From: Phytophthora quininea | Lineage: Eukaryota; Oomycota; Peronosporomycetes; Peronosporales; Peronosporaceae | Assembly: GCA_011947345.1 (NCBI GenBank) | Contig: JAAVTG010000744.1 | Span: 1 to 28,429, forward strand | DNA length: 28,429 bases | Reading direction: 5' to 3' | Part shown: positions 19,107 through 28,429 of the stretch, piece by piece | How positions within the stretch are numbered: the stretch's first letter is position 1 | Layout of the letters: every line of letters starts with the position of its first letter | The notes under the pieces: model-generated | Told to the model about the DNA's origin: nothing | Database searches by the model: none | Seen by the model: only the letters and a program-made list of their open reading frames with translations | Position numbers and translations under genes: made by a program

Positions 19107-19740
19107 TCAAGCAAAAATCGCGTCCCAGACAAGCGGTAGCAGCCACGGCAACTTGAATCGCTGAATCAGTGGGAAATCGTCGGGTGCTAATACTTTCTCC
19201 ATCAAGTTGAAAGCCTTTCTTGGCTCACGAATGACAAGTCAGTTGATAATGATCCACAAACAACAGCTATCCGTCGAGACCCAACACAGGCTACAGTTCT
19301 CGTTCTGATCAGTGAGTAGCGCCATGACGGGACAGTTCGAAGTATAATCGAGTGCAATAAGCTGACCCACCGCCTGGTGCACGTGGGATTCTTCAACTTT
19401 TTCTTCACTTCGATGACCATTTTGGCAGACTCTTCCTCGTGCTCCGAGATGCAATGCCGCTTCTCCCTGATAATACCGCCAGGGTACCTGATCATTCCTT
19501 CTACCGTCGTGGGGGCTGGTAAAACGTTCACAATGGGCAGATCGAGCTCCGCACTGGGCGACATGTCGTCGAGTTTTCTCCTCGGCCAGGAGTAAAATTC
19601 GGCCTCATCCACATAAACGTCGAGATGCGTCCTGGTAAGCTCCTGATGTAGCAGTAGAACACCACAACTCGAAGCTCGCAAACCGTTCGGGCGTAAATCC
19701 AAATGATCCGGAGCTTCTGCCGTGATTGCATACACCATTT
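19107..19740 (-). pseudogene. Decayed nuclease-like domain (PD-(D/E)XK type, Crinkler-like), minus copy
   Basis: The minus strand reads a coherent protein in pieces. The first piece has VYVDEAEFYSWPRRK and the ExK-type motif MVIEVKKKL. After a frame change come HQAVGQLIALDYTSN and PVMALLTDQNE (about 19298-19380). An in-frame TGA then interrupts, and the same frame goes on with REPRKAFNLMEKVLAP to the stop at 19107. The order of the E-x-K motif and the QLIALD block recalls REase-superfamily domains found in C-terminal parts of oomycete Crinkler (CRN) proteins; this attribution is from memory and moderate. No CRN leader is visible. The internal stop plus frame changes suggest genuine decay. Confidence 0.5.
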
Positions 19741-19849
19741 TGAACCATACATTTCGCCACGGAACAGTGCTGTCTCGTTATCCTGACCTCGACCACCGAT
19801 ATTTTTTTTTTCAAAGCAAAGAAAATGTTACTGCATTGCAGACCTCAGG

Positions 19850-20434
19850 TCAGGTGGAGACAACTTGTCTCAAGACCTGAAGATTGAGCTGTGTGCTGTT
19901 GAGGACGATGCGATTGCAAATAAGTTCAAAACTGCGACTTCGACGGAAGGGTGTGACGGATGCAAATTGCCGCAGGTGGATCAGTATCAAAATGATCATC
20001 TCATAGCTTTTCTCTCGAGTGTCGGCTTGAGTATCGTCGGTGTTGAGGAGCTTGTGGTGTGCAATGCGATTACCGAGATCTTGCATCAGTCTGTTTGGTG
20101 GCACCGATGTGACCATAGGCAGGATCACGGGCGAGGAAGAAGTGTCCAAAATTGTTGCGTCAGCTATAGATGGTGATTGAAGAGAAATAAAATCTTGAAA
20201 ACGCTCATGTTGGTGAGGCTGTAGTCCAGTTGATCGCGCTCGATTTCACATCGAAGCAACCCGTGGCAGCTCTGCTCACGGACTTGAATGAATTGGGTTT
20301 CGAATGAAAGCAGCGGTGAGAAAGTCGTGGTCGGTTCGCTCACCATTCGCTTTCAAATAGATGAAGAAGCTGCTATCGCCCAACGATTTCTTACCGACGA
20401 CCCGCTTCAAATTGACGTCGGTTCTACCGTTTGA
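19850..20434 (+). pseudogene. Second decayed copy of the same nuclease-like domain, plus strand
   Basis: At about 20203-20303 the plus strand reads EAVVQLIALDFTSK and PVAALLTDLNELGFE, plainly related to the minus-strand copy (QAVGQLIALDYTSN and PVMALLTDQNE). An in-frame TGA follows. A shifted frame then continues with VVVGSLTIRFQIDEEAAIAQRFL to a stop at 20434. The upstream part (from about 19865, SQDLKIELCAVEDD) is open but not obviously homologous. The two copies point away from each other, about 100 nt apart. Likely a relic of an inverted duplication or two independent insertions. Confidence 0.45.
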
Positions 20435-20512
20435 GACAGAGTTTTGAGATTAAATTAGATAGTTCTACTGCTTGAAATTGCAGCTCCCCGACACCGACAC
20501 TGTCATTGCAGC

Positions 20513-22341
20513 ATGCCCAACAGAGTTCACGTCAGGTCTTCAGCCCGTGGTCCATTCTCACCGCTCAAACAGAAACTCTTTCGTGCTTGGCATCGAAGTC
20601 AAATTGGTCACCGAAGCGAGTACTCCGTGGAGCGATTACTGGCATTCCGAGATTACCATGAGCGCACATCGACAGCCCGAGCCATTGCAGTTTGCATGTT
20701 GACGCCGATCCCTGCACTTTCCGTCACTATTGCCATCGATTCCATTCCGCTGGTGTCGCCATCGCTCGGGTGGAAAGCCAACTACGCGTTTTGGCTGCGA
20801 CTTTTTGCAGCGTTAATTGCCGTCTCTGTGGGTTTCGTACTCGAGCTTCGAGAAGTGGTGGTGGAGAGAGCGATTTCATGCACTGGAAGCGTGTTGATCG
20901 CATTATGTGCAGCGGTGTTTTACGTGTCTTCAACTATGCTCGCCGCAGCATTATGGGAGTTCCCAGTCCCGGGTGGATACGTGTTAATGGTTGCACCGTA
21001 CGTCTTATTTTTCGCAGTTGCTACGGTGCTGGTGATCGGTCCTTGGGTGGTGATGGAGACGCCATTGCTACGGCAACAACTCACGTCTCATTTCTTAATC
21101 GTCACCTCGCACGGAGTTGTTGGCGTCGCGTATCCTCTCTTCAGCGCTGCTTTCAACCGACTCTCGGGGATCGAGCAAACCGCTCTGTTGATGCTGTTGC
21201 CCTTCATCAAAACTGGCACCAAACAGATCGTTGCCAAAGCGGCCGACAAGCTCCATGAATTCGTCGGCCCAGTCGTCGTCTTTTCCGTCGACGCTTTCAA
21301 TGTTTACTACACGGTCATCTGCATGCAAGCAGCGACCTCGACGCTCACGACCATCCTCATCATGGTTTCGGATTGCTTCCACGCTGTGATCGCTGTTCGA
21401 GATATCTTCCGGCACGCAAAAATCGGGAAATCACGACACGAATCTTGTCTGTCGGGATCGGTTAACTATCTTGATGACCTGCCAGCGATGCTTCAGCAGA
21501 TTTTCGAGGCCCCTACGACACGCAGACAACGCATTCGCATCTCGGCTCCATTTCCATTGCCACTATCAGAAGAGAGTTCAGCGTGCATGAAGGAGTTGGC
21601 ACAGCTAGCCAGCAGCGCGAAAATCGCCAGTCTCAGACGGATATCAAACGGCCATGGTGTGAAAATTGGTGAGAAAGTAGATGAAGCAAGCAATGCTTTC
21701 CCAAGCGTAGCCACGGTCAAGCATCACCGAATTGCTCCAGTTAGCCCAGTTACGAAACGCGGTCCACCACAACCAGAGAAGGGCATCACCGGTAGACCAC
21801 TGCTCGTGTCTTCCTTAACTTTGAAGCAGCAGGTGGCAATGTTGACAAACCAAGCCGCTGAACGAGTCGTGTGGGACGCATTGAAAGCTCTTTTCCATGC
21901 CGAGTATTTCGTGATGTCTGAGTATCTGGAATTCATATTGCCCATGGTCTACGCCATCTACCTTGCAGCCATCTACCATCTACCGGTGGCAGCATACTAC
22001 CCTAGCACAAAGTCACTGACGCTGTACAAATTCGAGTCAACTTTGGTGTGCATCGTCATCTTCGCCTTGATCGAGTTCGTTTCGTTCCTGGGTCTGCTGG
22101 CCCTGCTGCGTCGGAAGTTTGGGTTTTCGCCATTGCACCAGCTCGCGTTTGTCCTGGAGACTCAAAGCCAAACTCTTCAGGGACATCTCATGGTCTGGAA
22201 CATTTACATTCTTCACCTCAACCTCGTCCATGTCGGTACGTTGACCAAACATATACACGCCACTCATGTTCAAACTAATTGGCCTTCTATGCTTGTGAAG
22301 GTGCCGCCATGTTCATCCAGCCAGACCATCCCGCCACGTAA
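20513..22341 (+). CDS. Multi-pass membrane protein of an oomycete family, unknown function
   Basis: A single clean frame of over 570 codons starts at ATG 20513. The N-terminus has a conserved-looking amphipathic segment (YSVERLLAFRDYHERTS), then at least four strong membrane helices (for example LTPIPALSVTIAIDSIPL, LRLFAALIAVSVGFVL, APYVLFFAVATVLVIG). A cytosolic loop of about 150 residues, rich in Ser, Lys and Pro, comes next, followed by two or more helices near the end (ILPMVYAIYLAAIYHL, LVCIVIFALIEFVSFLGLLALL). I recall large families of such proteins in Phytophthora, without known function. The C-terminus is best explained by an intron at 22236-22300, giving a stop at 22339-22341. Without splicing the frame runs to 22405. 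It is convergent with UTP25, with only 60 nt between the stops. Unlike its neighbours it shows no frame break. Confidence 0.85.
22236..22300 (+). other. Probable last intron of the multi-pass membrane protein gene (65 nt)
   Basis: Donor GTACGT, internal ACTAATT branch-like site and acceptor TGTGAAG are present. Size and donor match other introns here, but the GAAG acceptor is not ideal. Splicing ends the protein shortly after VHVGAAMFIQ. Confidence 0.55.
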
Positions 22342-22401
22342 AATCGAAAGCCTTTTGCGTTCACGTGCATCAATGTATTTCCAGTCAATATGTCAATGTC
22401 T

Positions 22402-24854
22402 CTAGCAGAAGAGGAAGGTGGGTTTGGCTGCTTTGGCCTGACACATGCGCTCAGCTCGTTTGTTCCCTACAATACGTTGCATCCGCAGCAGATCCAGTCT
22501 GGTAAACAGCGCAATGGAGGATTTACCGTCCGTGCTATCTGCGAGACTATCATCCTGACCGGAGTGACTCTCTCCACTGGGCAGCAGGTTCATCATCTCA
22601 GCGTAGAAGTCGCCCATGACGGGAAGTCCGTACCAGATGAGTTGGTGGACGCCGCGGATCTGCAGTTGGTGGTAGAAGTGGAATCGCTCCGTGTACAGCA
22701 TGACGTGGCAGTGGCCATGGAAGAAACTCGTGCGAGCTCGAGACACCTGCTTGGGGGTAGTGTACTCGCAGCACTGTACGCTTCGGATGAGCTTCTTGTT
22801 CATCGTCTCGTTGAACAAGTTGCGTACACGCACATAGTCAAAGTACGACGGAATGAAGATCAGTACATGCTTGCGTGGGTGGTCTAGCAGAGGCTCGAAC
22901 ACGTGCTTCTTAAAGTAAGCGAAGCGCAGCTCCACTCGTCTTTGGCTGTGAGGCGCCCGGTGTGGTCCAAGTCTGCACGCTGGAAGATCTGCTTGACCTG
23001 CGGCACTACACGGGAGATCGACGCTGATCCATCGGCAGCATCGTATCGCCGTACGTACTTGACTACGCCAGCAATATTGCGGCACGTTTTACTAACGAGG
23101 GCATTCAAAGCCGGCTCGACCCCATGGGCGAACACCACCGTCTGTCGGAAGTACGAAGCCAGGAAGGCCAAGTTCCACTCGCGTACGCGAGCAAAGTCTG
23201 CGTTGGGCGCCTCCTTCGGCTGCATGTTTGTTGCTCGTAAAACTGTTCGCAAATGCTCCAAGTTCTGCATGGCCATCAAACTGGCCGAGTCTACGATACA
23301 CACTTCGATGGTGGAGAGGAAATCGCTCGACAGCGTCATGTCTTTCGGGTCGTCCACCTCATCGAGCACTGCAATTTCGTCTCCAAGTTGCTGACGGAGA
23401 CCAAGAGGCGACGCGATGATGATGTCGGCGTGGTGGTACTCGCTGTAGAAGCGAACTGCCTTGCGAGAGAAGGACATTCCTAACTGAAAGCAATCGTCGT
23501 TGTTTCCTTCTGCAAACACTCGCTGCCACTCCTTCGAGTTGGTGTCTTTGTGTGCGTTTTCCTCTTCGTCGTCCTCGTCCTTTGCGCTTCCAAACTCGCT
23601 AAAGAAGCGGTCTTTATTGTGGAAGGTATTGACCGACTCTGGCAACAGCTCCAGCAGGTGGTTCACAAAAGCCACGGCAGCACTTCGCAGAGGAAGCAGC
23701 ACAAGGACGCTGGCACGACAGAAGCCCTGATCTCGGTACTCCTTTTCCTCCTCGTCCTGCGGAGGGTCAGACTCGCGCTTCTTGATACGCTCGTTATTTC
23801 TCACAACCGTATCGCGAGCCTTCAGCACGTGGTTCAGCACGTGCATGGCGCTCAGCTGCCGAAGTGTCGCCGTGTTCTCGTACGTCTGGCCGGCGAAAAA
23901 GACGTCCGTGTACGCAGCCATTTGCTGTGACAGCGTGTGCTCCACCGATCCCTTAGGGAACGCCGAATCTGCATCCAGTCCACGCTGTTTCCAAGTCGCT
24001 AGCAATCGAGAACGCACGTGCTTCTTCTTCGCCAGCGCGGCATCCGGCAGCGTGACAACACCCGCGACCCCTTCAGCTCTTCTTCTGCACCACTACGATA
24101 CGACACGTCGTACTTCTCCTCCTCCAGTCCTGGCAATTTCACCGCAGAAAACTTCCTCACCTGCGCATCAAATTTCTTGGCATCCTGCTCGGTAAATGAA
24201 CTAAGCAAATAGCGTCGACGGTACGGGTCTTCCTGGTCTTCCTGGTCCTCCACTTCTTCTACAACCTCGTCTTCTTCTTCCATCTCTTCATCTACAACCT
24301 GGTCCTCTTCTTTATCGTTGTCTTCTTCTTGCTCGTCTTCCTGTGGAATTTCATTGCCGTCTTCATCCACTACAACTTCTTCATACTCTTCCCCGTCTTC
24401 TTCCTCTTCCTCCTCCTCCTCCTCTTCTGCTGGTTTGAACGTCTTTACAAACTCTGCAAAGACCTTATTCTCCTGTACATCTAATTCTTCTTCATCGCTG
24501 CTGCTTTCCTCCTCCTGGTCTTGTGGCTGTTGTTGTTGGTCCTCTTCTTCCTCTTCTGACTCTTGACCGTCCTTGTACATGGCATTTGCAGTGCGTTCTC
24601 TCGTCAGCTGCAGCTGCTCTCTGCCAGCTCTTCTTGTCCTCGACCGACGCGAAAAACTTGCGGCTTTTGGCCCGCTCCGCCAGTTTCCGAGCCTTCCACT
24701 GGCCAAACATGGACCCTTTGTTGGAGCTGCGATTACTCGGCCGTTCCTGGACGGATTCGACGGCACCTCGCTTAGCTTTGGGCTCAGCGTCATCCCACAC
24801 ATTGGCCTTGCGCTTGCGGCTGCCTTTCTTCTTCGCTCCGCCCTTACGAGCCAT
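22402..24854 (-). CDS. UTP25: Nucleolar U3 processome protein UTP25 (DIEXF/Def homologue)
   Basis: Component of the small-subunit processome, needed for early 18S rRNA processing in the nucleolus. The start is ATG 24854 (MARKGGAKKKGSRKRKANVW), a basic nucleolar-type N-terminus. A very long acidic tract of Glu and Asp follows (about 24230-24560). The body has the helicase-like but inactive core of the family: VLVLLPLRSAAVAFV, DIIIASPLGLR, and IVDSASLMAMQN, where DEAD-box enzymes have DEAD. The second half (HVLIFIPSYFDYVRVRNLF, ARTSFFHGHCHVMLYTERFHFYHQLQIRGVHQLIWYGLP) is highly characteristic of UTP25. Frame changes occur near 24600, at the C run 24068-24071 and at 22956-22958, each needing one base. 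No intron is needed. Confidence 0.93.
24230..24560. repeat. CTT/CTC-rich low-complexity tract encoding poly-acidic sequence
   Basis: On the plus strand the sequence is dominated by TCTTCTTCC-type triplets. On the coding (minus) strand these are runs of GAG and GAA, giving Glu-rich protein. The tract explains serine-rich plus-strand frames that are not genes. Confidence 0.85.
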
Positions 24855-25020
24855 CGTTAATAGCAGCTTCCGGTCCGGCAAGTTTGATGCGCCAAAATGG
24901 CTGGACTGCAAGTCGTCAAGAATAGGGTTTATTCACCGTTGATTTGAACCCTTTCAAAATGGTTAACTATTTTTAAATGCGTAAAGATGGCTACAGTTGT
25001 GACACATTGCAGTTGAAGCG

Positions 25021-26141
25021 ATGGACGCTGCCGATGTTCGTGAGCTGGCGCAATGCATGAGCGACGACGAGCAGCGACTGACGCGGCGCTTCCAAGCTCC
25101 TGAAGGTCGACAGGCCGAGAGTTGGGCGCTGCAGTCGGTCGCAAGTGTATTGCAACGGGTGCAGGACGCTCCAGGCGACGAGTACGACCTGCCATTGCCA
25201 ATCTGCAGGGTTTCTAGTGCTAAACGCTGTCGTTTCTTTCAGGGTGACGGTGGAGGAGCTGGTGACGCAGTTGATGCAGCTGCCGAAAGAGGCCAAGGCG
25301 CTTCAGCTGGTGCAATTGCTACTGGAGACCCGAGAGGAGTCGATCCCCAAGCAGGCGGCGCTGGGCATCTGGGGAAGCTCGTGACGGGTAGTCGCAGCAA
25401 AGGCCTGAAGAAAGGCAGAGCCAAGAGCGCAGCCAATATTCCCGTCATCCGCAACCGCTTGCTCGAGTCGAAGCGGAAGCAGGCCGAGTGTGATCTCAAA
25501 CTACTGCAGAATCGGATCGCTTTACTGCAACATGAGGAGTCGAAAGCTTGGAAGAAGATCGCGCAGACCAAAGACCGAGCGCAGGAGATTCTCGACATGC
25601 GTATGGCGAGTGTGCAACGCCGAGAGGAAAAGTCGATGCACGCAGTAGAACGAGAACGGGAGTCTCGATCTGTTCAAAAGAAGCAGTACAGTCTCAAGAA
25701 GGAGTCGGTCATCAAGAAGAAGCACGCAGCCATCCAAGTCATCTCTAAGAAGTTCCAAGACGTCGAGCAGGTCAAGACGGAGAGCAAACGACTGAAAGCG
25801 GAACGTGAGCGGCTGCAAGTGCAGCAAGTAGAACGAGCTAGAGCCAAACGACAAGTCATCAGACGCCAGGAAGACGCACTCAAAAGAAGAAGCAATTGGA
25901 ACGCCAACAAGTCGACCAGGAGGCAGCTCTGCGACTGATGAAGAAGGCCATCACGGAAGAGCGACAACTCCGCGAACATCGTCGCAAAGTGCAGGAAATG
26001 GAGGAGGCCGAGAGGAACCTCATCCAGAGACTGCAAGGCACGCAGCTCATCCAACGGGAAGCGTATTCCGTTCTGGAAAACGCACTACTGCGCACAGACT
26101 TGAAGCGAGCGCATTCGGTTGCGCCCTTACCTGAGAGATGA
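25021..26141 (+). CDS. Coiled-coil protein, unknown function
   Basis: The start is ATG 25021 (MDAADVRELAQCMSDDEQ). An N-terminal helical domain continues across an intron (25182-25242) into VTVEELVTQLMQLPKEAKALQLVQLLLETREE. After about 25375 the protein is a long, almost continuous coiled coil rich in Lys, Arg, Glu and Gln (for example KRKQAECDLKLLQNRIALLQHEE and RKVQEMEEAERNLIQRLQ), ending near RAHSVAPLPER at 26141. This layout fits a cytoskeletal or ciliary scaffold (inference only). The frame changes at the G run 25371-25374 and the A run 25882-25885 each need one base. The gene is divergent from UTP25, with 166 nt between the start codons. Confidence 0.8.
25182..25242 (+). other. Intron of the coiled-coil gene (61 nt)
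   Basis: Donor GTACGA follows GGC-GAC-GA, a GCTAAAC branch-like site lies at about 25219, and acceptor TTTCTTTCAG precedes G-GTG-ACG-GTG. Splicing moves the frame to VTVEELVTQL, a natural helix. Confidence 0.8.
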
Positions 26142-26348
26142 GACCAAACTAACGTGATAATTTACCTGTACTGCAACTACTGTCGCTTCATATTCACGAC
26201 AATACTGTAGACCAGTCGCCGCATTACAGAATGATAGGCGACTCGGATGGTGGACTGAAGATTTTGCCAACATTGATAACTCGGCCACGAACAGAGGATA
26301 CTTGCTCTGGTTGAGTCACTTTGTAATTCGACGCCAAGTACTCCACCC

Positions 26349-26806
26349 ATGCTGCTGCGTTCGTTTCAAGTGATGTTGGTGGTGATTCTTCTTGCCAACG
26401 TCTTCATGGTGGTGGTGTCAATATCAGATTGATCCCCTATCAAAAGAGTGCTTGGGGTGTTAATCTTGACGACGACGAAGCGAGAGGATTATCCGGCCTC
26501 GCTCTGAAGGCAAAATGCCGCGTTTGGTTGGTGAAAGGCAAATCGCCCAACGCGGTTGTGACCAAGTTGGAGGTGCAGGGTATGACACTGACGAACGAGG
26601 CTCTCGTGGGTCAAATATGTGCGTAGGTTGCGGGCTAGGAGCGTCCAGTATCAACGTCTTCAATAAGCTGGCAGACCATCTACCGCACGACAAGCTCGCT
26701 GCATTCCTCGTATCGGTGCGTCAGAACCCCCAAGCTCAAAATCTACGCCAAGGAGCTGCAGGCGACCCAGTTTAATCGCTGGCGACAGAGAATGAAATCA
26801 CTCTGA
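26349..26806 (+). pseudogene. RXLR-type secreted effector relative, motif lost and frame broken
   Basis: ATG 26349 begins a hydrophobic signal peptide (MLLRSFQVMLVVILLANVF), soon followed by a stop. In another frame come DDDEARGL, resembling the dEER part of RXLR leaders, and WLVKGKSPNAVVTKL, a WY-domain-like pattern of Phytophthora effectors. Third and fourth frame segments give HLPHDKLAAFLVSVRQNPQ and then ELQATQFNRWRQR before a stop at 26806, again typical of WY-type effector ends. No RXLR tetrapeptide is seen between the signal peptide and DDDEAR. Members of this class are secreted into plant cells to dampen defence. With at least three frame breaks and the lost motif I favour a decaying copy, though sequence errors may account for some breaks. 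Confidence 0.6.
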
Positions 26807-27548
26807 TGCAGGTTCGAGTGGTTTTGAAGTTGCATGTCGACGGAAGAGTTCCGACCGAGCTTCGACGCGATCCAGCCTACGGCGTCGAATACGCGAAAGA
26901 GTATGTACGTGGCCGACTTCGTCAACACGAACGGGCTTTAAGGACGAGTTCCAATTGCGCATTCGGCTCAAGTCTCATTCCACTTCAAGTCAGAGATAGC
27001 CAACATCTGCGTGTGTGTTTTCGCCAACCGCTTTCCAGTGCGATTGTTTGCATCGAACAGTCCAAAGTCACAGCATGGGTTTTGTGATTCACAAACGTGA
27101 GGATCACACGACCACGTTCGGTAGTTATACAGCACTGTTCACTCGAACAGGAAGCCGCGTCAGCGTCGTTCGAGACGAAGTTCGAGGACTGTCGTGTAGT
27201 AGTTTCTTGTCGGAACCATTTGCACATCGGCCAAGTGCATAACAACTACGTTGTCCAATTCGCCAATCTCGAGAGTTCAAGGTCCCAATGCTGGACGACT
27301 AATAAAGCTTGAGCCAGCCCAAAGTTTGGGTCGACAAATTGCGGCTTTTTGCCGCCAAACACATCGCCAGAGATCAATTGTGTGAGAACCGCTATCGGCA
27401 CGATCTCGTTTCCGGATCTCCATGATGAATGACGCGGATCGGCGGCGGGGTACCATAAACTGCAAATTGGCGCAAGTGGTCGTGGGGTGATCCCGACCTG
27501 CGCCATTAAAAATTTGGCTGGTCAAGACTCAAGTTGACAGCAAGAACG
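26807..27548. other. Stretch between the two effector loci, no supported gene
   Basis: Only short frames are present, on both strands. None has a recognisable domain or leader. Some peptides look mildly protein-like (for example PAYGVEYAKEYVRGRLRQHE at about 26870-26930), so a remnant is possible. The last part before 27549 holds the promoter of the downstream effector gene, with an AT-rich ATTAAAAATTTGG at about 27505-27517. Confidence 0.5.
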
Positions 27549-28086
27549 ATGAACAAACAACTCGTCCTGCTGCTCGTGGCGGCTCTGCTAGCCACCACCA
27601 CCGTCACTGACGCTGCCAACACCAGAAGTCTGCGGTCTACGGACACCGAGGAAGAGAGAGGTCTCTTCACCAACTTCGCTAACCAACTCGTGGGGCTGTC
27701 AACGCAAACGAACAAGTGCACAAGTTGTCGTCCGAGTTGTCTGGCCTCGTGAAGAACGCCAAGGCCACGATGGATTACAGCTCGGCATTGTCCAAGATCG
27801 ACGACATTGAAACGAAGATCAAGGCCGTGGCCGGCATGGATGTTGCATTGGAAAAGGTGCAAAGACCAAGTTCTACCTCTGGTTCAAGATGGGCAGCGTG
27901 CCAGCGGGTGTCACGGCTGCCGAGAAGTCTACCTACGAGGCATTCGTCTATAATATCAAATTCGTCAAGGCCGCCTGGGTAAAAGAGAAGAACGCCGCCG
28001 GCACATGCCTGTATCGCACACTGGCGGGTGGGCTGTTAGCGGTGCCTAGAGTTGCTTGTTCTTCCGCTTGCATGTCAATTGACTAA
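27549..28086 (+). CDS. RXLR-dEER secreted effector candidate (frame broken)
   Basis: ATG 27549 begins a classical signal peptide (MNKQLVLLLVAALLATTTVT, cleavage near residue 22). The RXLR motif follows as RSLR at residues 26-29, with the dEER motif as TEEER at residues 33-37. In oomycetes this leader directs secretion and delivery of the protein into plant cells, where effectors interfere with immunity. The initial frame ends after 67 codons. Protein-like sequence continues in two further frames: SGLVKNAKATMDYSSALSKI (about 27745-27805), then FYLWFKMG and a helical segment up to the stop at 28084-28086. The likely full protein is about 170-180 residues, a normal size for the class. No known effector is identified, and the target is unknown. 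The breaks resemble the error pattern elsewhere but were not reconstructed. Confidence 0.8.
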
Positions 28087-28429
28087 TGCACAATATCTTG
28101 TCCGAGTAAATGCTGCACCTGGTTGTGTAAGGTCAATGATTCCGATCAGAGTCCACTTCGCCTGTAACTTTGACGTTGGCGAACGTAACTAACTTACATG
28201 TACGAGCTTCTTCCTGCGACCAGGTCGTGCGGTACCGCGTTTTCGCCACTTCTGCACTTCCTCCGTCTCAGCAGTGGCTGTTGATACATTTTGTCCACAG
28301 TTCTAGGGCCAAAAGAAAATGAAAGTTGAAACGAAGTGCGCTGCTAACCAGTCAAGCAAGGTGTCTGATGCGACCTGAGCACGTTCGCTGTTCGTCTGCG
28401 CAGAAGGAGTGCGCTTATTGTGAGGCTAC
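28087..28429. other. Right-end stretch without a supported gene
   Basis: No open frame with recognisable features and no repeat was seen. The first part is presumably the 3' trailer of the effector gene. Confidence 0.6.

Noticed and set aside
24318..24566. Serine-rich plus-strand open frame
   Set aside because: It is the complement of the Glu/Asp tract of UTP25, a low-complexity shadow.
25182..25242. In-frame read-through of the coiled-coil gene intron
   Set aside because: The unspliced frame has no stop, but it leads into a Gly/Ala-rich peptide unlike a helix. Splicing at GTACGA...CAG yields a natural helical continuation.
26807..27506. Several short open frames on both strands as genes
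   Set aside because: None has a signal peptide, a motif or continuity across a plausible one-base change.
1..28429. tRNA, rRNA, CRISPR arrays or bacterial operon features
   Set aside because: Nothing matching these was seen. The gene structure with introns and Inr-type promoters is eukaryotic.

Overview
The window reads as nuclear DNA of a plant-pathogenic oomycete, most likely Phytophthora or a close Peronosporales relative. The evidence is a secreted-protein gene with an RXLR-dEER leader near the right end, an oomycete-type cellulose synthase at the left end, introns of about 45-75 nt (often with GTACGT-like donors), one near-perfect match to the oomycete Inr-type promoter, and compact housekeeping genes interleaved with transposon-rich stretches. 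No rRNA, tRNA or CRISPR array was recognised.

Layout. 1-4215: a divergent pair, a cellulose synthase on the minus strand (3' end beyond the window) and a secreted type I membrane protein on the plus strand, sharing a 405-nt intergenic region. 4216-5699: non-coding DNA holding a 527-nt foldback element with 120-nt inverted arms and a cluster of palindromes. 5700-6890: a SET-domain methyltransferase (minus). 7167-7925: an unrecognised protein with an in-frame TAG before a coherent C-terminal tail. About 8.2-14.5 kb: a Helitron (rolling-circle transposon) encoding Rep and PIF1-type helicase domains, with introns and a 17-bp hairpin after the gene. 14631-16025: a C2H2/XPA-like protein with an internal duplication. 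16605-18986: the mitochondrial RNA helicase SUV3 (minus). 19107-20434: two opposed, decayed fragments of one nuclease-like domain. 20513-22341: a multi-pass membrane protein, convergent with UTP25 (22402-24854, minus), which is divergent from a coiled-coil protein (25021-26141). 26349-28086: two RXLR-type effector loci, one lacking the RXLR motif.

Almost every recognisable gene is broken by frame changes. In the housekeeping genes and the Helitron, each break I examined closely is explained by one missing base, usually inside a short homopolymer. I read this as uncorrected long-read sequencing error, so most coding features here are single genes whose frames must be followed across breaks. 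Breaks in the nuclease fragments, the in-frame TAG near 7.7 kb and the first effector locus look different and may be real decay.

The genes do not form one pathway. The window shows oomycete genome organisation: housekeeping genes (cell wall, ribosome biogenesis, mitochondrial RNA) as small divergent or convergent groups, separated by mobile elements and fast-evolving effector loci.
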